Both the position numbers and the translations under genes were made by a program. DNA of 64,000 bases from Psychrobacter vallis (GTDB lineage Bacteria > Pseudomonadota > Gammaproteobacteria > Pseudomonadales > Moraxellaceae), in NCBI RefSeq assembly GCF_904846715.1, contig NZ_CAJHBU010000008.1, positions 62,001 through 126,000 of the forward strand, read 5' to 3'. Shown in pieces: positions 1-11,128 of the stretch. Below the pieces are notes generated by a model. The model searched no databases. It was not told the origin of the DNA and saw only the letters and a list, made by a program, of their open reading frames with translations. Numbering within the stretch: the stretch's first letter is position 1; the number at the start of each line of letters is the position of its first letter.

Positions 1-464
1 GGTGACTGGTTTTGACCAGTTGAACCATGCGCGCGATGAGACACTGAGTTACCATGAGTAGCATCTTGCATACTAAAGTTGTGACGCTTTACAGGACCTT
101 GGAAACCTTTACCTTTACTGTTTCCTGTCACATCAACCATCTGACCTTGTTCGAACAAGTCAGCTAGGATTTCGCCACCAATTTCACGACCTTCAAGATC
201 GCTCTCATTGGCACGAAATTCCCAAACACCACGACCAGCGGCAACGCCAGCTTTAGCGAAGTGACCTTTTTGTGCGGCTGTTACGCGGCTGTCACGACGG
301 GTACCTGTGGTGATTTGGATGGCTTGATAACCATCTACATCAGTATTTTTTACTTGAGTGATACGGTTTGCATCAATCTCAACCACTGTCACAGGGATAG
401 ATGCACCCGTTTCAGTGAAGACACGGGTCATGCCGCATTTTTTACCGACTAAACCGATCGCCAT
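1..464 (-). CDS. rplC: 50S ribosomal protein L3, partial (N-terminal part)
   Basis: Reading from the ATG at 464 toward position 1 gives [18 protein letters not shown], the typical L3 beginning, and later [17 protein letters not shown], the conserved L3 loop that reaches the peptidyl transferase centre. L3 is an early-assembling protein of the large ribosomal subunit. The gene runs off the left edge, so about 154 residues (of roughly 210) are visible. It lies 49 bp downstream of rpsJ in the order expected for the S10 operon and is presumably transcribed from the same promoter. Confidence 0.97.
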   Translation of the reverse strand, partial: MAIGLVGKKCGMTRVFTETGASIPVTVVEIDANRITQVKNTDVDGYQAIQITTGTRRDSRVTAAQKGHFAKAGVAAGRGVWEFRANESDLEGREIGGEILADLFEQGQMVDVTGNSKGKGFQGPVKRHNFSMQDATHGNSVSHRAHGSTGQNQS

Positions 465-513
465 TTTAGACCTCTTTATATCTTATATTAATGGGTTGGG
501 TGTGTAATGTGCA

Positions 514-825
514 TTAACCCAAAGCAATTTGGACGTCAACACCCGCCGCTAAATCTAATTTCATTAGCGCATCCACAGTTTTGTCAGTAGGCTGAACGAT
601 ATCAACCATACGCTTATGAGTACGGATTTCGTACTGGTCACGAGCGTCTTTGTTAACATGTGGTGAAGTTAGAACGTTGAAGCGCTCAATGCGAGTCGGC
701 AACGGTACAGGACCACAAACTTGCGCACCGGTGCGCTTTGCAGTATCAACAATCTCTTGTGCAGATTGATCAATCAGACGATGATCAAAAGACTTAAGAC
801 GGATACGGATTCTCTGGTTAGCCAT
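514..825 (-). CDS. rpsJ: 30S ribosomal protein S10
   Basis: 103 residues, the normal S10 length, beginning [19 protein letters not shown] and ending with the conserved DVQIALG tail. S10 is a head protein of the small subunit and, as NusE, also takes part in transcription antitermination. It is the first gene of the S10 operon, followed by rplC. An AGGAGC ribosome binding site lies just upstream of the ATG. The leader between the proposed promoter (near 1110) and the start codon is about 275 nt. That is long enough for an L4-type autoregulatory leader as in E. coli, but I could not confirm such a structure. Confidence 0.98.
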   Translation of the reverse strand: MANQRIRIRLKSFDHRLIDQSAQEIVDTAKRTGAQVCGPVPLPTRIERFNVLTSPHVNKDARDQYEIRTHKRMVDIVQPTDKTVDALMKLDLAAGVDVQIALG

Positions 826-1108
826 GCCAGCAAGCTCCTAATATGTGCTTTCGTCATTCTTGCGTTGCAAGATCATGATCAAAAGCAGTTTGGTTAAATA
901 TTCACTTAAAGCGGCCTTCTGTTCTTAACCAGAATGAGTTCTTTATCCGAACTTATAGCGTGCCAAAAGTAAAATAGTTTAAAGCCCCGCCGACCCTCCT
1001 ATAATGGATGTCAGCAAAGGCATAATGAAATAGTGCTAGAAACGATGCTCTAGCTGTAATAGCGCCAGCTTTTTTAGTCGGCTGCGCATATATAATTCAG
1101 TGGTGTAT

Positions 1109-1136
1109 ATTATACATAGTATTTTGTGCATTGCAA
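1109..1136 (-). promoter_or_regulatory. Sigma70-type promoter of the S10 operon
   Basis: On the minus strand TTGCAA (1131-1136) and a perfect TATAAT (1109-1114) are separated by 16 bp. It is the best promoter-like sequence upstream of rpsJ and points into the operon. Predicted transcription start is near 1101. Confidence 0.65.
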
Positions 1137-1232
1137 GAGCAATATAAAAGTGCTTTAAGCTATTATCCTTTGTATATTATTGCATTTACTCACAATAGCT
1201 ATATTTAGATTCATTAATGAGGCTCAAAGTAG

Positions 1233-1508
1233 GGCGTGTTTGATAATTCAGCCATGGCACTGACAGAGACTATTTTTTAGGCGATTCGAAGATAAAAATA
1301 GTGAGTATAGTCATTCTATACGGCTATTTTTAGCAATGAAGCGGCAAAAAAGAGTCCTGTCCCCTGTTTTTATGATTGGGGCTGATGCTAAAACTGCCCC
1401 ATACTGCGTTGCAAGTCTCGCTAAGGTATGAACATTATCATCGACTTGCGCCTTTTTTGGAACCGTTTTAGCAATCAGCAGTGCCTATTTGTGAATATCA
1501 AACACGCC
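1233..1508. mobile_element. MITE-like element with 13-bp terminal inverted repeats
   Basis: GGCGTGTTTGATA at 1233-1245 is repeated exactly, inverted, as TATCAAACACGCC at 1496-1508. The similarity continues inward a few bases (ATTCA versus TTCAC). The 276-bp interior has no convincing ORF. The right end abuts the rng stop codon (1509-1511). The same end motif occurs elsewhere (23381-23412, 59859-59869, 62403-62412), which fits a dispersed non-autonomous element. No target-site duplication is obvious, so the mobile nature is inferred. Confidence 0.45.
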
Positions 1509-3104
1509 TTAGTCTAAAACAATATCATATTGCTCTTGGGTATATAAATTTTCGACATCAAAAGTAATCACTCTACCCAATAAGTACTCTAGGTCTGCCA
1601 CGGTATCCGACTCTGACGTTAACAATAAATCAATGACGGCAGCATGGGCGACGACGGTGAATTTCTTTGGAGAGTTATACGTGCGAGCACAGCGCATAAT
1701 CTCACGGAATATCTCAAAACAGACGGTCTCTGCCGTCTTTACAAAGCCACGCCCTTGACACGTTGAGCATGGTTCACAAAGTTGCTGCCCTAAAGATTCA
1801 CGTGTGCGTTTACGTGTCATCTCTACCAAGCCCAGCTCACTCACTTGTGTGATTTTGGTCTTGGCATAATCTTGTGCCAGCTGTGATTGCAGACTCTCAA
1901 GCACATCGTCTTTGTGCTGTTGCTCCAACATGTCAATAAAGTCTAAGATGATAATACCGCCTAGGTTACGCAGACGCAATTGACGGGCAATGGCATGAGT
2001 CGCTTCTAGATTGGTCTTATAAACGGTGTCCTCTAATGAACGCCCACCTACGAAAGAGCCTGTATTGACATCGATAGTGGTCATCGCTTCTGTTTGATCA
2101 ATAATCAGATAACCACCCGACTTTAGGTCTACGCGGCGTTTTAAAGCATCACGCAAGTCATCTTCGACGCGGTGAACATCAAATAACGACTGCTCTGCGG
2201 TATAATGCACGATTCGATCATAGATAAACGGAACAAATTCTTTGGCAAAATATCTTATTTGTTCATAAATTTGTATATTGTCGATAACAACTTTTTCGGT
2301 ATCGGAATGTACCAAATCGCGAATAGAACGCAGTGGCAATGACAATTCTTGATAAATAAGCTCTGAGCTTTGATGATGGTTGATTTCTTGGCGACGAGCA
2401 CAGATGGTACGCCAAAGTTGCAATAGATAATAAATATCTTCTTCCAGCTTATCGACACAGACATGCTCTGCGGCGGTACGAGCAATGAGACCACCTTTTA
2501 GATTGACAGTCTGCATCAAACTGTTCAGCTCTGTTTTTAAACGAGTGCGCTCTTCTTCGCCGTCAATGCGCTGTGATATACCGATATGTTCACTCGATGG
2601 CAAATAAACCAAATAACGCGACGGCAGCGATATATTAGTGGTTAAGCGAGCCCCTTTGCTACCCAACTGATCTTTGGTCACTTGTACTAAAATACGCTGG
2701 CTTTCGTGCAAACGATGTTGAATGAGTGTTTTGGAAACAGGCACAACCTCGGTATTTTGTGCACTAACCACAGGTGGTGCGACCGCCAAATTTTTGACTA
2801 AATCGTCTATAGCCTCGCTATTCTTATTAATATCTTTAGTGGTCGTTGTGTTTTTACTTTCTGATACTGGACGAGGCTCACGTTGCATATCATTGACATG
2901 TAGAAATGCTGTCCGCGACTGACCGATATCAACAAATGCAGCCTGCATACCGGGTAAGACACGAACGACTGTCCCCAGATAGATATTGCCAACCAGACCC
3001 AACTTATGATGACGTTCAATATAAATCTCGCCCAAAATACCGTTGTCTAACACTGCGACTCGGGATTCCATGGGACTAATGTTAATCAGCAGCTCTTCGG
3101 ACAT
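1509..3104 (-). CDS. rng: Ribonuclease G
   Basis: 531 residues of the RNase E/G family, an endoribonuclease that matures the 16S rRNA 5' end and decays some mRNAs. An N-terminal S1 domain (about residues 35-75, GNIYLGTVVRVLPGMQAAFV) is followed by the catalytic DNase I-like region with metal-binding D345 (IDVNTGSFVG) and D388 (ILDFIDM), spaced 43 residues apart as in RNase E. A zinc-link CxxC (CEPCSTCQGRG) comes next. There is no long C-terminal degradosome scaffold, which argues for RNase G. A low-complexity insert (about residues 75-125) sits inside the S1 region and makes it longer than the E. coli protein (489). It lies upstream of the inverted-repeat element and downstream of maf, as in many gammaproteobacteria. 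Confidence 0.95.
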   Translation of the reverse strand: MSEELLINISPMESRVAVLDNGILGEIYIERHHKLGLVGNIYLGTVVRVLPGMQAAFVDIGQSRTAFLHVNDMQREPRPVSESKNTTTTKDINKNSEAIDDLVKNLAVAPPVVSAQNTEVVPVSKTLIQHRLHESQRILVQVTKDQLGSKGARLTTNISLPSRYLVYLPSSEHIGISQRIDGEEERTRLKTELNSLMQTVNLKGGLIARTAAEHVCVDKLEEDIYYLLQLWRTICARRQEINHHQSSELIYQELSLPLRSIRDLVHSDTEKVVIDNIQIYEQIRYFAKEFVPFIYDRIVHYTAEQSLFDVHRVEDDLRDALKRRVDLKSGGYLIIDQTEAMTTIDVNTGSFVGGRSLEDTVYKTNLEATHAIARQLRLRNLGGIIILDFIDMLEQQHKDDVLESLQSQLAQDYAKTKITQVSELGLVEMTRKRTRESLGQQLCEPCSTCQGRGFVKTAETVCFEIFREIMRCARTYNSPKKFTVVAHAAVIDLLLTSESDTVADLEYLLGRVITFDVENLYTQEQYDIVLD

Positions 3105-3264
3105 AATGTTTTTCTCTTATCTCTCAGCTTTTTGTGAGGCGTTGGTCGCCTATTCTCTTGACAGTGTAACAAATGCGGCTTACTCTTGCCCATTATCCTA
3201 CCGTGTCATTATGTGCAGAAAATAAGCAAACCTTCTCTAATGTACTGATAGCCGCTACACCCAC

Positions 3265-3915
3265 CTATCTCATTTCTTTGATTAACGCCACTGTCTGCGC
3301 TAGAGGCAATCCCACGACATTGGTATAGCTGCCATTAATACGGCTAACCCAAGCAGCACCCAAACCTTGGATGCCATAACCACCCGCTTTGTCGGCAGGT
3401 TCGCCACTGTCCCAATAATCACTCATCATTGCTGCTGTCAGCGGAATAAAGGTCACTTCTGTGCGTTCAGTGATTTGCTGTTGTTTGACAACTTGTAACG
3501 CTTGCTCATGGTTTGGTGTTTGAGCCAATTTAGGTCGTAACGCTACTTGGGTTGCCTGAACCGCCGTCCACACTTCGTGGATACTGTCAGACATTTGCTG
3601 CCACATGCTGTAAGCGTGTTCGCGGTCCATTGGTTTTACGAGCACCGTCTGACCATCTGGTAGCACCCCAATAGTGTCTGAGGTTAAAATAATAAGTGGT
3701 TCAGAAAAACTGTCTTTGTTTGTTTGAAATAGATCATTTAACTGTCGTATCGCCGCTTTTGCTTTGGTAGCGACCATGCGCTCAATATAGTCTTTTGGCG
3801 ATTCGTTATCATACGGCGTTTCATCGATATCCACAGTTAAGGTACTAAAATTCAGTTGCGCGCTTGCCAGTAACTCGCGACGGCGCGGTGAACTGGACGC
3901 TAAAATAATATCCAT
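3265..3915 (-). CDS. maf: Maf-family nucleoside triphosphate pyrophosphatase
   Basis: 216 residues starting MDIILASSSPRRRELL, the Maf signature loop. The conserved TSDTIGVL, LVKP and EPADKAGGYGIQG segments follow, the last typical of the YhdE-type (dTTP/UTP) branch. Maf proteins hydrolyse non-canonical or excess nucleoside triphosphates and affect septum formation when overproduced. Two low-conservation insertions (around residues 70 and 125-145) make it slightly longer than the usual ~195-200 residues. It sits between mreD and rng, the standard location. Confidence 0.93.
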   Translation of the reverse strand: MDIILASSSPRRRELLASAQLNFSTLTVDIDETPYDNESPKDYIERMVATKAKAAIRQLNDLFQTNKDSFSEPLIILTSDTIGVLPDGQTVLVKPMDREHAYSMWQQMSDSIHEVWTAVQATQVALRPKLAQTPNHEQALQVVKQQQITERTEVTFIPLTAAMMSDYWDSGEPADKAGGYGIQGLGAAWVSRINGSYTNVVGLPLAQTVALIKEMR

Positions 3916-4039
3916 CGCTATTCTCTTAGTATATAAATTGAGGTGTTTTTTATTTCGAAATTTTGCAGATGGGCAAATCAGAGTAAGCTATTAATAATAA
4001 TGACTGCTTTAAAAACTGTTGCTATAACAGTATCCAGTA

Positions 4040-4525
4040 TTAACGTACAAATTTTCGTAGAGTAAATAGCACCAGCGGCCAACTTAGAATACTCATCAAT
4101 AATGATAAGGCAGATTGGGCGATAAAGACGTTTTGGATAAACATCTGTAATATCCATAAAATCAATTGAAAGACGACCAATCCAAAGCTTGCAATGAGCC
4201 ATGCACTAAGGGTATTTAATTGTCTGACATAAATACTGGTGATTTTGATAAGAAGTGCAACTATCACGGCAGCAAAGGCTTGCTGTCCCAAGTGAGTATC
4301 CATTAGCAAATCGGCAATAAGACCAATGGTAAATGCCGTAAAAACACCAACATAACGCGGCTGAAATAACAACCAAAAAGTCAGTACCATCATCATGACC
4401 ATCGGCCGCAATGTTGCCATGCTAGGACTTAATGGATAAACATTAAGTGATGAAGCAACGACAAAGCTGAGAATAATGGTAGCAATCAAAAGTACCGTTG
4501 CATTCTCAGAGTCAGGATACGACAT
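4040..4525 (-). CDS. mreD: Rod shape-determining protein MreD
   Basis: 161 residues with about five hydrophobic membrane segments and little else, as is normal for MreD. The inner-membrane protein is part of the Mre elongasome that guides lateral peptidoglycan synthesis. Identification rests on size, hydrophobic profile, the segment FTIGLIADLLMDTHLGQQAFA (DLL..T.LG..A is typical of MreD) and position directly after mreC. Confidence 0.9.
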   Translation of the reverse strand: MSYPDSENATVLLIATIILSFVVASSLNVYPLSPSMATLRPMVMMMVLTFWLLFQPRYVGVFTAFTIGLIADLLMDTHLGQQAFAAVIVALLIKITSIYVRQLNTLSAWLIASFGLVVFQLILWILQMFIQNVFIAQSALSLLMSILSWPLVLFTLRKFVR

Positions 4526-4648
4526 GATTACTACCTTAGCGAGTGTTAACGGCGGCTATTAAATCATGATTAAGCATTTAATAGGATAAGCGCTGTGGCT
4601 GAAGAGGTGTGGATAGGCTTGCTATTCGATAACTATGCGACTACTTGA

Positions 4649-5509
4649 TCAACGCTCAGCGATAGCAAGGTTGTTTTTATTCACCAGCTTATCTTGGAGC
4701 ACTAATACATAAGCATTATCGATAAAGTTTGCCGCTGGTGTCACTTCTATACTTCTAAAGTTAGCGGCCTGTACATCTTCAATCTTGGCGATACGGCCAA
4801 CACGATAACCTGCTGGGATACGGCCACCCAATCCTGATGACACCAGCTCATCACCCACGCGCACGTCTGAGGTTTTAAAAACATAATCGAGACTCAATGA
4901 CGTTGGTATGCCTTGCCCCGTGACGATAGCACGTTGGCCCGTACGTTTGACAGTAACTGCAACCGATTGCTGTTCATCGGTAATCAATAGCAAACGACTG
5001 GTATTGGGATAAACATTCATGATTTGTCCCAAAATACCTTTTTCATCAATGACCGTTTGTCCCACTTGCACCCCATCCTGCGCGCCTTTATTCAACACCA
5101 CAATCTGTCTGAGCAAATTGGTATCTGTGCCAATAACTTGGGCTAGATTGAGATCAAACTGCTCAGGCTTGGTGGTTGATAAAATACCTTGCAAACGCGC
5201 ATTTTGTGCCAAGATATAGTCTTGCTGTTGCAGCTTGGCTTGCGCGTGAATCAACTGTGACTTTAGCTGTATGTTTTCGCGGCGCAATGCTTCTTTAGAT
5301 TGCAAGCTGCCACTCACCCAATGCTTGGCATAGCTAGGTAACAATGACAACTCATAAATAGGCTGCATGGCTGCATGGCTGGTGTTGCGTACCGGATTAA
5401 ACCATTGTGAGTTTTTGCTATCGAACCACATCAGTATCAAGGCCGCTATCAATACGATAACAGTCTTGCGAAGTGATAATGGCTGGCGCGCAAAAATACT
5501 TGGGGTCAT
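4649..5509 (-). CDS. mreC: Rod shape-determining protein MreC
   Basis: 286 residues. One N-terminal membrane helix (about 17-32) is followed by a coiled coil (about 70-105, LRRENIQLKSQLIHAQAKLQ) and the periplasmic beta domains with typical MreC motifs (VIDEKGILGQIMNVYPNTSRLLLITD; VGDELVSSGLGGRIPAGYRVG). MreC dimerises and links MreB filaments to the penicillin-binding protein/RodA machinery. It lies about 185 bp after mreB with a strong hairpin (5578-5608) in the gap. Confidence 0.95.
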   Translation of the reverse strand: MTPSIFARQPLSLRKTVIVLIAALILMWFDSKNSQWFNPVRNTSHAAMQPIYELSLLPSYAKHWVSGSLQSKEALRRENIQLKSQLIHAQAKLQQQDYILAQNARLQGILSTTKPEQFDLNLAQVIGTDTNLLRQIVVLNKGAQDGVQVGQTVIDEKGILGQIMNVYPNTSRLLLITDEQQSVAVTVKRTGQRAIVTGQGIPTSLSLDYVFKTSDVRVGDELVSSGLGGRIPAGYRVGRIAKIEDVQAANFRSIEVTPAANFIDNAYVLVLQDKLVNKNNLAIAER

Positions 5510-5577
5510 AAGTCGTCTAATTCAGAGGTTATAAAACAATCAATAGCCAATAATGGGTTCTGGCACTTACTAATGTG

Positions 5578-5608
5578 ATTAAAGGCAGCGCGACGGGCTA
5601 CCTTTAAT
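5578..5608 (-). promoter_or_regulatory. 12-bp stem-loop between mreB and mreC
   Basis: ATTAAAGGCAGC (5578-5589) pairs with GCTACCTTTAAT (5597-5608) around a 7-nt loop; one pair is a wobble. On the minus strand (the mre transcript) no U-run follows, so it is not a classical terminator of mreB. It may be an mRNA-stabilising or processing hairpin that sets a different dose of MreB and MreC. Confidence 0.5.
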
Positions 5609-5693
5609 TTTATATTTTTTTAGGCTGGCATTTTATGCTCATCATAATTTAGTATGGATTTATTGGCATGAGTCCGTATTAAATCAAAACAGT

Positions 5694-7322
<1,629 letters not shown>

Positions 7323-7637
7323 ATGTCTCAGCAACCAGCAACGTCTGACAACACTGTCAGCCGTGAAGAAATCTTAGAAGTTGCCAACCTTGCACGCTTG
7401 GGTGTCGATGAAAATACTGCCGATAGCTATGCCGGTGATATCAGTAAAGTATTAAAGCTTATGAATACCCTATCCAACGTGGATACCACAGACATCAAAC
7501 CCCTCGCCAATATCCACGAAGCTTGCCAAGAATTGCGTGCTGACGTCGCCAACCACGATATCAATCGCGAGCGTAATCAGTCAGTCGCCCCTGCTGTCGA
7601 AGAGGGCTTGTATCTGGTGCCGCAAGTGATTGAATAG
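7323..7637 (+). CDS. gatC: Asp-tRNA(Asn)/Glu-tRNA(Gln) amidotransferase subunit C
   Basis: 104 residues with the GatC pattern: REEILEVANLARLGV near the start, DISKVLKLMNTLSNVDTTDIKPLAN in the middle (the belt that wraps around GatA-GatB), and a C-terminal EEGLYLVPQVIE. GatC stabilises GatA and helps transfer ammonia in the GatCAB complex, which converts misacylated Glu-tRNA(Gln) and/or Asp-tRNA(Asn) to the amidated forms. It is the first gene of gatCAB; GGAG lies 6-9 bases before the ATG. Confidence 0.96.
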   Translation: MSQQPATSDNTVSREEILEVANLARLGVDENTADSYAGDISKVLKLMNTLSNVDTTDIKPLANIHEACQELRADVANHDINRERNQSVAPAVEEGLYLVPQVIE

Positions 7638-7707
7638 CCTGCCAATGCTATCGTTGCCTTTATCTCATTTTATTTTATGCTATTAACATTTTGACGGACG
7701 ACACCTT

Positions 7708-9204
7708 ATGTCTGAACTTCATTTATTAAGTACTGAGCAGCTGATTACTGGCTTGCAAGACAAACAATTTAGCAGTGCGGAATTAACCGAACACTACATC
7801 AAGCGTATCGACGCACTAGACGGTAAGATTAACAGCTTTATCACTCATACCTCTGACACAGCACGCGCACAAGCAAAAGCAGCAGACGAGATGCGCGCAC
7901 AAGGCGATCAACGTCCCTTGCTTGGCGTACCAATGGCGCATAAAGACATCTTTTGTACCCAAGGCGTACTGACGACTTGTGGCTCTAAGATGCTACATAA
8001 CTTCGTCTCACCTTATGACGCTACTATTGTCTCTAATATCGACAAAGCGGGCATGATTAGCTTGGGCAAGCTCAATATGGATGAGTTTGCGATGGGCTCA
8101 GACAATAGCAGCTCTTACTATGGCACGGTGCAAAACCCTTGGAACCTAGAACGTGTCCCTGGTGGCTCGTCTGGTGGCAGTGCTGCCGCCGTCGCCGCAG
8201 GTTTCGTCCCAGTCGCAACAGGCAGTGATACTGGCGGCTCTATTCGTCAACCTGCCTCATTTTGTGGCCTAACCGGTATCAAGCCGACGTATGGCCGCGT
8301 GTCACGCTTTGGTATGATTGCTTATGCGTCCAGTCTTGACCAAGCTGGTAGCATGGGACGCAGTGCCAAAGATTGTGCCTATCTGTTGCAACCAATGATC
8401 GGTCATGATCCACGTGATGCGACGTCTATTCAATATGAGAAGCCTGATTACGTACAAGACCTCAACGACGCAGAAGCCGCCGCTGGTGATAAACCCTTCG
8501 ACGGCTTGCGCATTGGCGTCGCTAAAGAATACTTCAGCAAAGGACTAGATACCGAGGTTGAGCAAGCAGTACGTGCCGCGTTGAAAAAATATGAAGAGCT
8601 GGGCGCGACGATTGTGGAAGTGAACATCACCGATCCTGAAATCACACTTGCAACTTATTACATGCTGGCACCAGCAGAAGCATCGTCCAACCTGTCACGC
8701 TTCGATGGCGTGCGCTTTGGTTATCGCTGTGAAAACCCAACCGACCTCATTGACCTATACACACGCTCACGTTCTGAAGGCTTTGGCCCTGAAGTACAGC
8801 GCCGTATCTTGACGGGAACTTATGCCCTTTCGGCTGGCTACTTTGATGCTTATTATACTAAAGCACAAAAAATACGTCGCTTAATCGTCAAAGACTTTGA
8901 TGAAGCATTTGCCAGCTGCGATGTGATTGCTAGCCCAACCGCGCCAACTGCCGCTTACAAGCTCAGTGACAACCTTGATCCTGCAACGATGTACTTGGGT
9001 GACGTTTATACCATCGCGGTCAACCTAGCGGGGCTGCCTGCACTTAGCCAGCCAGTTGGTTTGACCTTGGAGGGCTTGCCTATTGGATTGCAATTGATCG
9101 GTAAGCACTGGCAAGAAAGTCAATTGCTCACGACTGCGCATCTGTTCCAGCAGCATACTGACCATCATCTACAACACTCTACCATCGCGAAGGAGACGGT
9201 ATAA
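7708..9204 (+). CDS. gatA: Asp-tRNA(Asn)/Glu-tRNA(Gln) amidotransferase subunit A
   Basis: 498 residues of the amidase-signature family. The Ser-cisSer-Lys triad is visible as K79 (PMAHKDIF), S154 ([15 protein letters not shown]) and S178 ([12 protein letters not shown]), the same numbering as in well-studied GatA. The subunit hydrolyses glutamine and channels the ammonia to GatB. It lies between gatC (70 bp gap) and gatB (stop and start overlap as TAATG), so translation of gatA and gatB is probably coupled. Confidence 0.97.
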   Translation: MSELHLLSTEQLITGLQDKQFSSAELTEHYIKRIDALDGKINSFITHTSDTARAQAKAADEMRAQGDQRPLLGVPMAHKDIFCTQGVLTTCGSKMLHNFVSPYDATIVSNIDKAGMISLGKLNMDEFAMGSDNSSSYYGTVQNPWNLERVPGGSSGGSAAAVAAGFVPVATGSDTGGSIRQPASFCGLTGIKPTYGRVSRFGMIAYASSLDQAGSMGRSAKDCAYLLQPMIGHDPRDATSIQYEKPDYVQDLNDAEAAAGDKPFDGLRIGVAKEYFSKGLDTEVEQAVRAALKKYEELGATIVEVNITDPEITLATYYMLAPAEASSNLSRFDGVRFGYRCENPTDLIDLYTRSRSEGFGPEVQRRILTGTYALSAGYFDAYYTKAQKIRRLIVKDFDEAFASCDVIASPTAPTAAYKLSDNLDPATMYLGDVYTIAVNLAGLPALSQPVGLTLEGLPIGLQLIGKHWQESQLLTTAHLFQQHTDHHLQHSTIAKETV

Positions 9205-10730
9205 TGAGTACAGCTACTACTGATAACAATGCCGTCCGTGAACACGCCGTGCGTAAAGAGCTTTTCGTCGATGGTTATGAAGTGGTCATTGGTATTGAGA
9301 TTCACTGCCAGTTGAACACTGAAAGTAAGATATTCTCAAGTGCGCCCACTGACTTTGGTCATGAAGCAAACAGCCAAGCCAGTATTGTAGACTTAGGTCT
9401 GCCTGGTGTGTTGCCCGTTCTAAATGCGGGTGTGGTCGATCGTGCCCTAAAATTCGGCATCGGTGTCAATGCTGAGCTGGGTTTATACAATACTTTTGAC
9501 CGCAAAAACTACTTTTATCCTGATTTACCAAAAGGCTATCAAATTACCCAAATGGCCAATCCCATCGTTGGCGAAGGGTACATCGATGTCGTGGTCAATG
9601 AAGGGGAAAAGAACGAATATCCAAAACGTATGGGCATCACCCGCGCGCATTTGGAAGAGGATGCCGGAAAATCCGTACATGACGCCATCGATGGTATGAC
9701 TGGCGTCGATCTCAACCGTGCTGGCACGCCACTGATCGAAATCGTCTCTGAACCTGATATGCGCTCGGCCCATGAAGCACTCGCTTATATCAAAGCCATT
9801 CATCAGCTGGTCACGTGGCTCGGCATCTCAGACGCAGTGATGGCAGAAGGCTCATTCCGCTGTGATTGTAACGTTTCTATTCGTAAGCCTGGTGCTGAGC
9901 TTGGTACACGTACTGAGCTAAAAAACCTGAACTCGTTTCGCTTCATCGAGCGCGCCATCAATCGTGAAATCGAGCGTCAAATTGACATCATCGAAGAAGG
10001 CGGTAAGGTCGTACAAGCAACGATGCTATATGACCCAGAGCGTGATGAAACTCGTACCATGCGCACCAAAGAAGATGCCAACGACTATCGCTACTTCCCT
10101 GATCCTGACCTGCTACCTGTGCGTATCGAGCAGCACACAGTTGACGCGATTAAGGCTGCGATGCCGGAGCTTCCCGTTGCTCGTCGTGCCCGCTTCGAAG
10201 AGGCGCTGGGGCTTTCAGAATATGACGCTCGTATCCTAACTGGAAGCCGTCAACTTGCCGATTACTTCGAAGACGTCGTCGCTGATGTTGGTGAGACGCA
10301 CGCAAAAATGGCTGGTAACTGGGTGATGGGTGAACTGCTTGGCGCGCTCAATAAAGACGATACGGACATCATTAATGCGCCTATCAGTGCCAAACAGCTC
10401 TCAGGACTGCTCAAACGTATCAATGATGACACGCTGTCGGGTAAAATGGCTAAAAAAGTCTTCACTGCGTTGTATGAGCGCGAAGGTGGCGATGCTGATG
10501 ATGCGGCAGACAAAATCATCGAAGAAAAAGGCCTCAAGCAAGAAACCGATACGGGCGCTATTAAAGCAATCGTTGAAGAGGTTATCGCTAAAAATGAAGC
10601 AATGGTCGAAGAGTATCGCGGCGGTAAAGAAAAAGCCTTTAACGGTCTGGTCGGGCAAGTCATGAAAGCCAGCCGTGGTAGTGCTAACCCGCAGCAAGTC
10701 AACCAAATCCTAAAAGAGCTATTGGGTTAA
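9204..10730 (+). CDS. gatB: Asp-tRNA(Asn)/Glu-tRNA(Gln) amidotransferase subunit B
   Basis: 508 residues. The cradle kinase domain has the N-terminal [21 protein letters not shown] motif, zinc/activation-site region ([13 protein letters not shown]), and the conserved [17 protein letters not shown] and [13 protein letters not shown] segments. The C-terminal YqeY/tail domain ends [20 protein letters not shown]. GatB binds the misacylated tRNA, phosphorylates the acyl side chain and transfers ammonia to it. The start codon overlaps the gatA stop. The presence of GatCAB fits Moraxellaceae, many of which amidate tRNA-bound Asp/Glu. Confidence 0.97.
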   Translation: MSTATTDNNAVREHAVRKELFVDGYEVVIGIEIHCQLNTESKIFSSAPTDFGHEANSQASIVDLGLPGVLPVLNAGVVDRALKFGIGVNAELGLYNTFDRKNYFYPDLPKGYQITQMANPIVGEGYIDVVVNEGEKNEYPKRMGITRAHLEEDAGKSVHDAIDGMTGVDLNRAGTPLIEIVSEPDMRSAHEALAYIKAIHQLVTWLGISDAVMAEGSFRCDCNVSIRKPGAELGTRTELKNLNSFRFIERAINREIERQIDIIEEGGKVVQATMLYDPERDETRTMRTKEDANDYRYFPDPDLLPVRIEQHTVDAIKAAMPELPVARRARFEEALGLSEYDARILTGSRQLADYFEDVVADVGETHAKMAGNWVMGELLGALNKDDTDIINAPISAKQLSGLLKRINDDTLSGKMAKKVFTALYEREGGDADDAADKIIEEKGLKQETDTGAIKAIVEEVIAKNEAMVEEYRGGKEKAFNGLVGQVMKASRGSANPQQVNQILKELLG

Positions 10731-10838
10731 TTGCTGATTGGTTATGCTGACTGTGATACGTCAATTAGAGTTATAGATTTTGGTTAAAATAAATAGCTCT
10801 TGCAATGTGCCGAATTTTGCGTAAAATAGTCAGTCATT

Positions 10839-10915
10839 CGGGGCGTAGCGCAGTCTGGTAGCGCACTACACTGGGGGTGTAGTGGTCGCAGGTTCAAATC
10901 CTGCCGTTCCGACCA
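10839..10915 (+). tRNA. tRNA-Pro (anticodon GGG)
   Basis: 77 nt including an encoded CCA. The acceptor stem CGGGGCG pairs with CGTTCCG (two G-U pairs). The anticodon stem CTACA/TGTAG encloses the loop CTGGGGG with anticodon GGG at 10873-10875. A GGTTCAAATCC T-arm is present. A terminator follows at 10935-10971. Confidence 0.95.
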
Positions 10916-10934
10916 AACATAGTAGTAAAGAGAA

Positions 10935-10971
10935 AAGCCAATCATTGATTTTCAATGGTTGGCTTTTTTTT
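10935..10971 (+). terminator. Rho-independent terminator after tRNA-Pro
   Basis: AAGCCAATCATTGA and TCAATGGTTGGCTT form a long stem (one to two wobble or mismatch positions) with a short T loop, followed by eight T. It ends the tRNA-Pro transcript. Confidence 0.85.
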
Positions 10972-11128
10972 GTGCTAAATTTGGCTGGTGCTTGTATGAT
11001 GATTCATTAAGCAAATAATAGTAAAAGTCTTACAAGGTGCATGAGCAACCGAAAGCTAGTTACTCATGCACCTTTAGGCTGATATTGCCTTGCAGCTACT
11101 TTAATTTAAGGATATAGAGGTGTGAATT

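Noticed and set aside
10262..10702. 146-residue minus-strand frame inside gatB
   Set aside because: Antisense of a well-supported gatB; composition typical of antisense reading.
10890..10915. Integration site (att) at tRNA-Pro
   Set aside because: No second copy of the tRNA 3' end and no integrase gene are visible in the window.
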